57,024 nt of DNA from Raoultibacter massiliensis (GTDB lineage Bacteria > Actinomycetota > Coriobacteriia > Coriobacteriales > Eggerthellaceae), in assembly GCF_900199545.1 (NCBI RefSeq), contig NZ_LT962671.1:2438846-2495869 (forward strand). Direction: 5' to 3'. The notes under the pieces are model-generated. The model ran no database searches. It was given only the letters and a program-made list of their open reading frames with translations, and was not told the origin of the DNA. A program made the translations under genes and the position numbers. The first letter of the stretch is position 1, and every line of letters begins with the position of its first letter. This document shows, in pieces, positions 35,327-42,967 of the stretch.

Positions 35327-37603
35327 CTACGACAGGTATTTTTTAAGAATGCGATTGATCTCGGCGAAGTCGATCGGCTTGGTCGCATAGCCGTCCATAC
35401 CCGCTTCGTTTGCGCGGCGGCGATCTTCGGTGAACGCGTTTGCCGACATGGCAACGATCGGGGGGCGCTTTTTACCGCTCGCCCGCGCTTCTTCGCAAAT
35501 GGCCCGCGAAGCCGCAAGTCCGTCCATCCTTGGCATCTGAACATCCATGAAAACGAGCTGGTAATACCCCTCTGGTGCCCGCTTGACCTTTTCGACTGCT
35601 TCGACGCCGTCCCATGCGCACTCGACGATTGCGCCAGCCTGTTCGATCACCTCTTGCGCAATCTCCATATTGAGTTCGTTGTCCTCTACGAGAAGCACGC
35701 GCTTGCCCGCGCAATCGAGCGCCTGTTGGTGTTCGGGAGCGCGTTCAAAGTGTCCGTCTTCGCCGCATACGCTTCTCATCGCATGGTAGAGTTTCGATTT
35801 GAACAGCGGCTTCGACAAGAAAGCCGTCACGCCCGCCTCAAGCGCTTCGTCTTCGATTTCTGCCCAATCGTAGGCGCTCAGCAGCACGATGGGAGTTTCA
35901 CCCCCGATCTCCTTCCGGATGCATCGAATGGTCGCCAGGCCGTCCATGCCAGGCATGATCCAGTCGACGATGATCGTGTGGTAATCACGGCCTGCTTTGT
36001 GGGCGCCAACAACAAGTTCGACGGCATTTTCGCCCGATTGCGTGCAATCGCCGGCGATCCCGATTGCCGCGAGCATCTCAACGGTGCTTTCGCAGATATC
36101 CGCATCGTCGTCAACCAGCAGCACCTTGGCTTCGGCAAGGTCGATAGCCTCGAACTCCTCATCGATATCGATTATCTCAAGCGGCAGCTCGACGGTAAAC
36201 TTCGAACCGATGCCCAGCTCGCTTTCTACGGCAATCGTGCCCCCCATCATGTCGACGATGCTCTTCGTGATGGACATGCCCAAGCCCGTCCCCTCAACTC
36301 TGCTCGTCGTCGAGTTTCGCTCGCGCTCGAACGGATCGAATATCCTATCGGCAAATTCTCTCGACATGCCGATCCCGTCGTCTTCCACCACGAACCTGAG
36401 ACGGCGGTAGGTTTCCCGCCCGTCGGGCAGCTCCGCTATCTTCACGCGCACGTTGCCGCCCGCCGGCGTGTATTTGATCGCGTTTCCAACCAGATTGAGC
36501 AATATCTGGTTGATGCGCATCGAATCGCCGATCATGGTTTCCTTGTCAACGTTGCCGACAACGACATCGAGACCGAGCTGCTTCGCCTTCGCTTGCGGCT
36601 GGATGATGGTCACAAACCCGTTGATGAGCTCGGGAAACGAAAACGCCTCGTTGTTGAGTGAGATGCGGCCGTTTTCGATCATGCTCATGTCGAGCACATC
36701 GTTGATAAGGCCGAGCAAATGCTTCGACGATACGGTGATCTTGCTCAGGCATTCCCTCACCCGTGCGGTATCGTCAAGATGGGTTCCAGCAATCGCCGTG
36801 AGTCCGATAATGGCGTTGAGCGGCGTTCGGATATCGTGCGACATGTTCGATAGAAACTGCGATTTAGCAGCGTTCGCCTCCTGGGCAACCGAAAGCGCCG
36901 TCTCGAGGTTGCGCTGCAGCCGCTCGCGTTGCTTGCGCTTCTTGCTAAGCTGCGCCAGATAGAACACCAGCGCTCCGAGCACCGCCGCCATCAGCACCGA
37001 AGAGGCCACAATGGTTCTGAAGATCACCTGATCGGCTACTTCGTACAGCGTATCGAACGATTGCGATGCATTGTCGAGAATCGCATCGTTTTGCCGCAGA
37101 AGCTGATTGATCAGCGGGTTTATCTGCTCGTCGACATACGTGGCAATATCCGAATCCGAGATCTCAGAATTGCCCGACATGGCAAGGAGCTCGTTTTTGA
37201 GCAGGACGAGCTCTTCGTATTCCCCCTGCATCGCTTCGACATCATTGTCAGTAAAGAGGGCTTTATCGGAAATGAGCTGCAGCTTGTCTCTGATGCGGCT
37301 ATCGATGGTTTCATACGAGCTTTCCACCCCGGCGATGGCTTGATCGGTTCTCACGTATTTCACGCGCTCCGAAATGGTCTGCAACTGCATGAGCGCGGTC
37401 TCAACCTGCCCCGCAGCTACGGTGACCGGGTAGGGGTGCTCTTTGATCAGGACGATCTGCTTTCCGATCTCCCGCATGTTGAATAGAGTCATACCGTAAA
37501 ACCCAACAAGCAGAAGGGCGAGAAGGACGGCGGTGATGGCGGAAAGCGTTCTGGATATCTCCCAACGCTCATCCGACGTGCGAGAACCGGTGAAATGCTC
37601 CAT
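35327..37603 (-). CDS. Hybrid sensor histidine kinase with two receiver domains
   Basis: Protein of 758 residues: helix (about 20-41), an extracytoplasmic four-helix-bundle-like sensor (about 45-190), second helix (about 197-218), coiled coil, HisKA with SNMSHDIRTPLNAI (His256), HATPase (NLVGNAIKYTP, DDGIGM, GTGLGMSI), a first receiver (KVLLVDDD ... IIVDWIMPGMDG) and a second receiver (RVLLVEDN ... VFMDVQMPRMDG). There is no HPt domain and no DNA-binding output, so the phosphoryl group must go to a partner encoded elsewhere or the receivers act as brakes. The start has no strong Shine-Dalgarno; the bases before it form one strand of a 15-bp stem (37609-37723). Confidence 0.93.
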   Translation of the reverse strand: MEHFTGSRTSDERWEISRTLSAITAVLLALLLVGFYGMTLFNMREIGKQIVLIKEHPYPVTVAAGQVETALMQLQTISERVKYVRTDQAIAGVESSYETIDSRIRDKLQLISDKALFTDNDVEAMQGEYEELVLLKNELLAMSGNSEISDSDIATYVDEQINPLINQLLRQNDAILDNASQSFDTLYEVADQVIFRTIVASSVLMAAVLGALVFYLAQLSKKRKQRERLQRNLETALSVAQEANAAKSQFLSNMSHDIRTPLNAIIGLTAIAGTHLDDTARVRECLSKITVSSKHLLGLINDVLDMSMIENGRISLNNEAFSFPELINGFVTIIQPQAKAKQLGLDVVVGNVDKETMIGDSMRINQILLNLVGNAIKYTPAGGNVRVKIAELPDGRETYRRLRFVVEDDGIGMSREFADRIFDPFERERNSTTSRVEGTGLGMSITKSIVDMMGGTIAVESELGIGSKFTVELPLEIIDIDEEFEAIDLAEAKVLLVDDDADICESTVEMLAAIGIAGDCTQSGENAVELVVGAHKAGRDYHTIIVDWIMPGMDGLATIRCIRKEIGGETPIVLLSAYDWAEIEDEALEAGVTAFLSKPLFKSKLYHAMRSVCGEDGHFERAPEHQQALDCAGKRVLLVEDNELNMEIAQEVIEQAGAIVECAWDGVEAVEKVKRAPEGYYQLVFMDVQMPRMDGLAASRAICEEARASGKKRPPIVAMSANAFTEDRRRANEAGMDGYATKPIDFAEINRILKKYLS

Positions 37604-37608
37604 GCGAT

Positions 37609-37723
37609 GCGGCTGCTTTCATCTCTGACTTTTCTGAATATAATACCTCGTTAATCAGGCAATCGAGGTAACGAATCGTATCCGTTACCTGCACGGATCA
37701 GGTCATTCGATGAAAGCAGCCGC
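37609..37723 (-). promoter_or_regulatory. Structured leader or operator region before the hybrid kinase gene
   Basis: On the minus strand GCGGCTGCTTTCATC and its perfect 15-nt complement GATGAAAGCAGCCGC enclose 85 bases; the second arm ends 5 bases before the kinase ATG and covers the place where a ribosome site should be. Inside, AGGTAACG/CGTTACCT (8 bp) and TACCTCG/CGAGGTA (7 bp) share the bases TACCT, so the two hairpins exclude each other. As RNA this would be a switch; as DNA the same dyads could be operators around a TATTAT -10-like box. No known riboswitch class is recognised. Confidence 0.55.
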
Positions 37724-37741
37724 TGGTTGTTCCCTGCAGGC

Positions 37742-38296
37742 TTAGAATCGAACCTGCGGAGCGGTCTCGGCGCCTGCAACGGCATCGAAGCTATCGCGGG
37801 CGCTGAAGCCCATCATCCCAGCGAAGAGGACGGCCGGGAACGTCTGGATGGACGTGTTGTACTTCATCACCGTATCGTTGTAGCTTTGACGCATGTACGA
37901 AATCTTGTCCTCGGTGTTCGAAAGCTCGCTTTGCAGCTGCTGGAAGTTGACGTTCGCCTTGAGGTCGGGATAGGCCTCGGCAACGGCAAACAGGCTCTTC
38001 AGCGCGCCGGTCAGCATGTTGTCGGCCTGCATCTTTCCCTCGCGGCTCGTCGCGCTCATGACGGCGCTGCGCGCGGCGGTAACCTGCTCGAGCGTTCCCT
38101 GCTCGTGCGATGCGTAGCCTTTGACCGTTTCGACGAGATTGGGAATGAGATCGAGCCTTCGCTGCAGCTGAACGTCGATCTGCGCCCATGCGTTGTCAAC
38201 CATGTTGCGCAGCTTCACGAGGTTGTTGTACAGGGCGATAACCGCGATCACGAGGATGACGACGATCGCCAAAATGATGATCAATGCGATTTCCAT
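37742..38296 (-). CDS. lemA: LemA family protein
   Basis: Protein of 184 residues: N-terminal membrane helix (IALIIILAIVVILVIAVIAL), then the family core NLVKLRNMVDNAWAQIDVQLQRRLDLIPNLVETVKGY and FNTxxxxFPAVLFA-like end NTSIQTFPAVLFAGMMGF. LemA proteins have a helical cytoplasmic or extracellular domain and unknown function; they often accompany DUF2207 or TPM-domain proteins. Strong ribosome site AAGGAG. The hybrid kinase gene follows on the same strand. Confidence 0.93.
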   Translation of the reverse strand: MEIALIIILAIVVILVIAVIALYNNLVKLRNMVDNAWAQIDVQLQRRLDLIPNLVETVKGYASHEQGTLEQVTAARSAVMSATSREGKMQADNMLTGALKSLFAVAEAYPDLKANVNFQQLQSELSNTEDKISYMRQSYNDTVMKYNTSIQTFPAVLFAGMMGFSARDSFDAVAGAETAPQVRF

Positions 38297-38347
38297 GGTT
38301 CTCCTTAATGGTTGGGTGGCACTATTTTAGCATGCACGCAACCACCT

Positions 38348-38380
38348 TCCCAGACGCACAGAGCTCAAGCGCGTCTGGGA
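38348..38380 (-). terminator. 10-bp hairpin after the ferredoxin gene
   Basis: TCCCAGACGC and GCGTCTGGGA pair perfectly. It lies between the end of the ferredoxin operon and the lemA start on the same strand. No T run, so termination is only likely. Confidence 0.45.
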
Positions 38381-38459
38381 GAAATTCGTCAACCTCCCGT
38401 AACCTAGGCGTTCGCCCGTCGCGGCTTGCGCGGGCTTCCCGCCGTTCGGACCGATCGAT

Positions 38460-38957
38460 CTACAGCGTCTCGAGCAGCTTTTCGACGGTCTCCCGCAGAA
38501 AGTCTTCGCCCTGCTCTTCTGCAAGCATTCCCGCAAGAAGCGCTTTCGCTTCATCGCCCTGGGGAATCATATAGCGCGATTCCCGATAGAGGTCTTCGGC
38601 TGAAATGCGAGCCGACATCGCAATGGCTTTTGCAAGCGCGCGCTGCTCGGAGCTTTCCGCCGATTCGGCAAGGGCTTTCGCCGCAGCCTCAAGTTCGGTC
38701 TTGCTTTTGGCAATCCCCTTGAGCTGCCCGACGACCGCATCGGTCTTCTCTTGCGGCGTCGGATAGCTCCGATACATGAGAGAAAGCGCATGCGAGGGGC
38801 ACGCATCCACGCACAAGCGGCACCCGCTGAGGCATTTCGAAGCATCGACCTGCCCGTTTTCGGTGTCGGTTGCCCCAGTCGGGCAAACGAACAGGCACAG
38901 GCAATCCTTGGTGCACAGCTTGATGTTGCGCGAAGCATAGGTTTCAGGTGCGTACAT
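38460..38957 (-). CDS. Ferredoxin-like protein with two irregular cysteine clusters
   Basis: Protein of 165 residues. Two Cys groups lie in the first 55 residues: Cys15, 19, 21, 25 (CTKDCLCLFVCP) and Cys42, 46, 49, 53 (CLSGCRLCVDACP). Normal 4Fe-4S spacing is CxxCxxCxxxCP; the first group has CxxxCxC spacing and the second CxxxCxxC, so one or both clusters may be unusual. The C-terminal 100 residues are Ala/Glu-rich helices. It starts 2 bases before the stop of the rubredoxin-domain gene would end, effectively coupled to it. Last gene of the rubredoxin operon. Confidence 0.85.
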   Translation of the reverse strand: MYAPETYASRNIKLCTKDCLCLFVCPTGATDTENGQVDASKCLSGCRLCVDACPSHALSLMYRSYPTPQEKTDAVVGQLKGIAKSKTELEAAAKALAESAESSEQRALAKAIAMSARISAEDLYRESRYMIPQGDEAKALLAGMLAEEQGEDFLRETVEKLLETL

Positions 38958-38959
38958 GA

Positions 38960-39418
38960 CTACCCCCTGACTTTCACGATTTTCGATTTGGGCACTTTGC
39001 AGATGGGGCACACGTCAGGCGGATTGTCGCCTACGAAAATGAACCCGCAGATCTCGCACACCCATACGCTCGTACCCTCGATGAGAGCGTCGCCTTTGCT
39101 CGCATATCGCTTCAGCAGCGAATCGAGCAGCGTCGTCGCTTTCTGCGACCAGGTGAGCGCTCGGAGTGCACCGCGGTCATGGTCGGCGTGGGCTTGCTCG
39201 AAAGCGGGGCCGAACCCCGAATCGAGATCCCCGCGCACGATGGCCTCGATCGCCTCCATATTCGCCGCATCAGCGGGCTCGGCATGCTTCGCATAGTAAT
39301 CGGCTAGCTCGAGGAACTGCTTCTGCTGGTCGAAAAGCTGCTGTTTTTCGCAGGCTTTTGCAAGATTAGAGCATAGAGAACTCAGCTCCCCTCGGGAGAG
39401 CTCCTTCATAGCATCCAT
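38960..39418 (-). CDS. Rubredoxin-domain protein with N-terminal helical region (rubrerythrin-like)
   Basis: Protein of 152 residues. The C-terminus is a rubredoxin-type iron site, VCEICGFIFVGDNPPDVCPICKVPKSK, as in rubrerythrins. The N-terminal 110 residues are helical, but I cannot find the ExxH pairs of a rubrerythrin diiron site, so peroxidase activity is doubtful; it may only carry electrons. Start ATG has AGGAG 6 bases upstream. Middle gene of a three-gene operon with rubredoxin and ferredoxin. Confidence 0.82.
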   Translation of the reverse strand: MDAMKELSRGELSSLCSNLAKACEKQQLFDQQKQFLELADYYAKHAEPADAANMEAIEAIVRGDLDSGFGPAFEQAHADHDRGALRALTWSQKATTLLDSLLKRYASKGDALIEGTSVWVCEICGFIFVGDNPPDVCPICKVPKSKIVKVRG

Positions 39419-39441
39419 GATGATCTCCTGATCGGGTGAGT

Positions 39442-39600
39442 TTATTCTTCCTCGAAATTTTCCTTACCGGCGCCGCACAGGGGGCATGCCCAATCCTCGG
39501 GCAGATCTTCCCACTTCGTGCCGGGAGCAATGCCGTTATCGGGATCGCCCGCTTCCTCGTCGTACACGTATCCGCAAACAGAGCAAACGTATCTTTTCAT
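39442..39600 (-). CDS. Rubredoxin
   Basis: A 52-residue protein read directly from the bases: it begins [20 protein letters not shown] and carries the second iron ligand pair in [10 protein letters not shown]. CxxCGY and CPLCG are the two halves of a rubredoxin Fe(Cys)4 site; length and spacing match the family exactly. Rubredoxins pass electrons to rubrerythrin or superoxide reductase in anaerobes. GAGAGG lies just before the start. First gene of the operon, 94 bases after the predicted -10 box. Confidence 0.96.
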   Translation of the reverse strand: MKRYVCSVCGYVYDEEAGDPDNGIAPGTKWEDLPEDWACPLCGAGKENFEEE

Positions 39601-39694
39601 GTGAACCTCTCTCGTCCTCATTGCGCGCCGCCCGCACGGGCGCGGAGCGAACCTCTTCGCAGGCGAACTTCCTCACGCATTTACCGATTTGCCC

Positions 39695-39728
39695 ATTATA
39701 GGCTTATTGAGAATTAATATCAATAAGG
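39695..39728 (-). promoter_or_regulatory. Promoter with Fur/PerR-like operator for the rubredoxin operon
   Basis: On the minus strand TTGATA (39718-39723), 17 bases, TATAAT (39695-39700). A perfect dyad, CTTATTGA and TCAATAAG spaced 9 bases (39703-39728), covers the -35 box and most of the spacer. Its core, TTGA-n9-TCAA, resembles Fur/PerR boxes. Repression relieved by peroxide or iron limitation would suit a rubredoxin stress operon (inference; no regulator gene is nearby). Confidence 0.7.
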
Positions 39729-39811
39729 AAAGAATGCCTTTTACGGGCGATCCAGCAGCGCAGAACGTCTGCTTCACGGGGCCATGCCGATCCCGGCGTC
39801 CGCCTCGCAAG

Positions 39812-39888
39812 GGCGGGCCGATCCTGGCGATTACCCCCCGAAGGCGGACCAATCCTGGCACCTGTCTCCGAAGGCGGGTCAATCCTGG
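39812..39888. repeat. Three imperfect direct repeats, about 30-bp period
   Basis: A 16-base core of the form GGCGGRYCRATCCTGG occurs at 39812, 39843 and 39873 (spacings 31 and 30). A similar AATCCTGGTTT string stands at 4490, beside a family B element. No frame spans them. Confidence 0.6.
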
Positions 39889-39912
39889 TTTAGCGACAAA
39901 ACGAGTCCGATC

Positions 39913-40085
39913 TGCACAGTTTTTGCCAGATTCATACATTTGCGGTGGCACCTAGCGCCGAAATGTCCTCCGATTCGCATTCACGGAATTGGGAGGAAAC
40001 CGTTTCGCCTGATCAAAAAGCTTCGAGCGCCAATTCGGAAGAACGTCCCCCAACAGGCATGTATGAATCTGGCAAAAACTGTGCA
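39913..40085. repeat. Inverted-repeat element, family A copy 2 (173 bp)
   Basis: The 27-nt ends (39913-39939 and 40059-40085) are perfect inverted copies; each contains TGCACAG and TTGCCAGATTCATACAT or their complement. Inner arms GAATTGG/CCAATTC continue the fold. Length equals copy 1 (22692-22864), but the interior is unrelated. It lies between the ispE 3' end and the rubredoxin promoter. The other bases of the 39729-40230 gap show only the direct repeats at 39812-39888. Confidence 0.85.
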
Positions 40086-40230
40086 ATTCAGGCGCATCGA
40101 TCGTCAAACTCATCCCAAACAAGCGCCGCCGAGGCAGCATCCCGAACGTTGGTGTATCAACCCGTCCAAACGAGGAGCGGCCGCAGGTCGGCCGAGTTCG
40201 GGGCGGGCCCGCAACGAAGCCAAACGCTCG

Positions 40231-41190
40231 CTACCGGGGGATCACCGCCGCACGCGCCGAGCTGAATGCGGTCGTTCGCGCCCACCACCCGCGATTGCGC
40301 GCTGCGGCGACGATTCGACATGCATCGTCGAACGTTGCGCAAACGGCGAATGCAGCCGACCCGCTTCCCGACATGAGCGAGCCCTCGACGCCCTCCTGAT
40401 CGGCCAACCACGCAAGCATCTCCGCAAGCCCGGGCAAAAGGGATTCCGAAGCGGCCGCAAGGTTGTTGCGCAGCGGGACGTCTTCAGCGCAAACCGCCGC
40501 AAGCGCGGCCTCTTGGTCTGCAGCATCAAGTGCAACAGGATCGGCATCGAACGCGATATACGCCGCCGAAGTAGACACGCCGCCTTCGGGCTTCACGAGA
40601 ACCGCAGCTTTTTTCATGGGATCGAGCGTATGGTGAAACACCTCTCCCGCACCCGTCAGACACGCGCATCCTCCGTGAAGGAAGAACGCCACATCGGCAC
40701 CCAGCTCGCATGCGGCCTCGCGAATTTCCGGCGCATCGGCATCGACGCCCCAGAGCTTTGCGGCGCCGACCAAGGCGGCGGCGGCATCGGACGATCCCCC
40801 GCCTAACCCCGCCTCGTGGGGAATGTGCTTTTCGATGCGCACGGAAATCAATTCGTTTTCCGAGCGGCCGAGCTTGCAGGCAAGCAGAGCGATCGCCTTG
40901 TGCACGATGTTGTCCTCTGAAGCGATGCTCAACTGCTCCAAACCCTCGCGCGCGTGGCAAGATACCTCGATCTGCAAACCTCCACCACCTTGCGCGATGC
41001 AGTCCATATGGAGCACGTCGTGCAGCGTGAGCGCATGCATGACCGTCGTGGCCTCGTGGTATCCATCGGGACGCTTCTCTCCGATATTGAGAAACAAGTT
41101 GGTTTTCGCCGGCGCGACGAGCTTCACCATACCCTCGCGCTCGAAAGCGGCCAGCGGATCGGACACTACCATGGGTGCGTTTTCGTTCAT
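40231..41190 (-). CDS. ispE: 4-diphosphocytidyl-2-C-methyl-D-erythritol kinase
   Basis: Protein of 319 residues of the GHMP kinase family: VKLVAPAKTNLFLNIGEKRPDGYHEATTVM is the IspE opening, PHEAGLGGGSSDAAAAL the ATP-binding glycine motif, and GSLMSGSGSAAFAVC the third GHMP motif. It phosphorylates CDP-methylerythritol in the non-mevalonate isoprenoid pathway. Start MNENAP; AAGGAAG lies about 10 bases upstream. Its ATG overlaps the tadA stop by 4 bases, so it is translated from the tadA mRNA. Confidence 0.95.
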   Translation of the reverse strand: MNENAPMVVSDPLAAFEREGMVKLVAPAKTNLFLNIGEKRPDGYHEATTVMHALTLHDVLHMDCIAQGGGGLQIEVSCHAREGLEQLSIASEDNIVHKAIALLACKLGRSENELISVRIEKHIPHEAGLGGGSSDAAAALVGAAKLWGVDADAPEIREAACELGADVAFFLHGGCACLTGAGEVFHHTLDPMKKAAVLVKPEGGVSTSAAYIAFDADPVALDAADQEAALAAVCAEDVPLRNNLAAASESLLPGLAEMLAWLADQEGVEGSLMSGSGSAAFAVCATFDDACRIVAAARNRGWWARTTAFSSARAAVIPR

Positions 41191-41684
41191 GCTTTCTTTT
41201 TCTTCCTTTTGTTTGAAAAAAACGTGCTCAACAGATCCGCGCATTCCTCTTCACGGACCCCCGCTAAAACTTCGAAGACGTGGTTGAGACGCTCGTCTTC
41301 GTTGATTCGATACAACGTTCCCACAGCCCCCGCCTTCGGATCGGGCGCGCCGAACACGCAACGGTCGATTCTGGCTTGATGCATGAGCCCCGCGCACATG
41401 ATGCACGGCTCAAGCGTCACGTACACGGTGCAGCCGGTGAGCCTCCACACGCCAAGCTCTTCCGCCGCCGCTTTCATGGCCAAGAACTCCGCATGACCTG
41501 CGGGATCCTGCGTGCTTTCGCGAAGATTGCACGCCGAAGCGATCACGCGCGGTTCGGCCAGCGGCTTGCGCGTGGCAGGATCGATGGGGTGGTAGACGAC
41601 GATGGCCCCGATCGGAACCTCGTCGAGGCTTTCGGCCTTGCGGGCCTGCTCGATCGCAAGCCCCATGTACTCTTCGTCAGTCAT
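41187..41684 (-). CDS. tadA: tRNA-specific adenosine deaminase TadA
   Basis: Protein of 165 residues with the deaminase zinc site HAEF (His64, Glu66) and PCIMC (Cys94, Cys97), plus the TadA-type GAPDPKAGAVGTLY and a basic C-terminus (NKRKKKKA). It converts A34 to inosine in tRNA-Arg(ACG). Start MTDEEYMG; no Shine-Dalgarno is present. Instead TATAAT stands 7 bases before the ATG, and the ATG also overlaps the upstream LysR stop by 8 bases, so translation may be leaderless or coupled. Confidence 0.94.
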   Translation of the reverse strand: MTDEEYMGLAIEQARKAESLDEVPIGAIVVYHPIDPATRKPLAEPRVIASACNLRESTQDPAGHAEFLAMKAAAEELGVWRLTGCTVYVTLEPCIMCAGLMHQARIDRCVFGAPDPKAGAVGTLYRINEDERLNHVFEVLAGVREEECADLLSTFFSNKRKKKKA

Positions 41685-42630
41685 GGCAACTATTATAGAC
41701 GATCTCCCGCCCGCACTCTGCCTGCTCTTCGCCCGTCTCGAAGAACGCATCGAGCTCCGCTTCCTTGCCATACCGCTCGAGCAGCCGTCTTGCCACGACC
41801 CGCCCCGTTTCGCTCAAGTCGGGCCTGAACACGAACATCGAATCCATCTCGATCGGGGCATTCACGAGCAGGCGCATGCACACCTGATCGGTTACCAGCG
41901 CTTTTGCATAGTGCGTTTGGATGATGAAGCAATCCTCGCTTGTAGATACCTGTGCAAGCATCAGGTTCTTATCGTGCAACAGCAACTCGCACTTAATGCC
42001 GTGATTCCTGAACGCCGTTTCGTACAGCCGACCCTTATAGGGGCTCGTCTGGATTACGGTTTTACCCCGCAAATCGGTCTCGAAATCGATGCACTTCTTC
42101 CGAGCGAGCGGATCGTTCACGCTCAGCAGGACGGAAAGGCTGTCGTCGCAAAGCTTGATTGTCGGAAGGCCGAAGTCATCAGGCGGCTTGACGGTGAAAG
42201 CGAACTCCATCTCGCCCTCGGCAATGGCATCCCAAAAGGCATCGTGATCCCCGTCGACGATTTCGATTCTGATGCTCGCATCGCCCTGAAAGCTTGCCAG
42301 GAGATCGCGCTTCTGATCGTAGCCGACGTACATGCTGAGCAACCCAACCCGCACCAGCTCAGGCGCCGTCTTTTCGGCATCCCGAACATCTGCAACGCAC
42401 GCATCCCACAGCCGGTCTTCCTCGCGAAGGTAGCGCAAAAGGATGCGGCCCGCCTCCGTCAGCTCGACGCCCTTCTTCCCCCGAACAAACAGCTGCGCGC
42501 CGATCTGCGCCTCAAGGGCCCTCATGCTTTTCGAGAGGCCCTGCCGTGACAAATACAGCGCGTTCGCCGCCTGCGTGATATTGCCGGCAGAGCTAAGCGT
42601 GCAAAAGTAGCGTTTCTGATCGGTATCCAT
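41677..42630 (-). CDS. LysR-family transcription regulator
   Basis: Protein of 317 residues beginning MDTDQKRYFCTLSSAGNITQ, a standard LysR winged helix-turn-helix (AANALYLSRQGLSKSMRALEAQIG), followed by a two-lobed effector-binding domain. I prefer this start because it matches the family's N-terminus; the longer frame reaches 42717 but has no better ribosome site. It is divergent from flavoprotein 2 (start 42968), the classic LysR layout, so it probably controls that gene. Confidence 0.9.
   Translation of the reverse strand: MDTDQKRYFCTLSSAGNITQAANALYLSRQGLSKSMRALEAQIGAQLFVRGKKGVELTEAGRILLRYLREEDRLWDACVADVRDAEKTAPELVRVGLLSMYVGYDQKRDLLASFQGDASIRIEIVDGDHDAFWDAIAEGEMEFAFTVKPPDDFGLPTIKLCDDSLSVLLSVNDPLARKKCIDFETDLRGKTVIQTSPYKGRLYETAFRNHGIKCELLLHDKNLMLAQVSTSEDCFIIQTHYAKALVTDQVCMRLLVNAPIEMDSMFVFRPDLSETGRVVARRLLERYGKEAELDAFFETGEEQAECGREIVYNSCHD
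41692..41697 (-). promoter_or_regulatory. Possible -10 box for a leaderless tadA-ispE mRNA
   Basis: TATAAT on the minus strand ends 7 bases before the tadA ATG, which would put the transcript start at or next to the start codon. The -35 region (CAGAGT at 17 bases) is poor, and the box lies within the 3' end of the LysR gene. Confidence 0.35.
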
Positions 42631-42851
42631 ACGGAACTTCGCCACAGTTTCCACCCCCATGGCCATCGGTTCATCCCATTGCCGCAAGCCAGCCGAAACG
42701 AACTGCCGTGCGGCCATCCCATGGGCTCAGTATAGGCAAAACGCCTGCATTCACAAGACCACATGTCTGATGCACAAGGACGCATGTCGAGAACGATACC
42801 CGGAACAGATCTCCTGACGTGGCCTTATACCGAAACGTAAATTCCGAGTTG

Positions 42852-42905
42852 ACGTATAGAGGCGCCAAAGAGTTTCTTTTCGCTTCGATTCTCCGAACGT
42901 ATAGT
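42852..42905 (+). promoter_or_regulatory. Promoter region of flavoprotein 2 with repeated ACGTATAG
   Basis: In the 337-base gap between the divergent LysR and flavoprotein genes, ACGTATAG occurs at 42852-42859 and 42897-42904 (45-base spacing). The second copy contains TATAGT (42900-42905), a -10 box with TTTTCG 17 bases upstream. Further left, ACATG/CATGT arms near 42767-42793 may be part of a LysR site. Binding is not shown. Confidence 0.45.
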
Positions 42906-42967
42906 GCCGAATAACGCGAGCCGAGGAACTCGCACCGCACAACAACGCACAAGGAAGGGAGATTGCC

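Noticed and set aside
38960..39418. Calling this gene a full rubrerythrin
   Set aside because: Only the rubredoxin end is clear; the ExxH pairs of the diiron domain are not visible.
39812..39888. CRISPR array
   Set aside because: Three imperfect repeats with near-continuous homology, no unique spacers of constant size and no cas genes.
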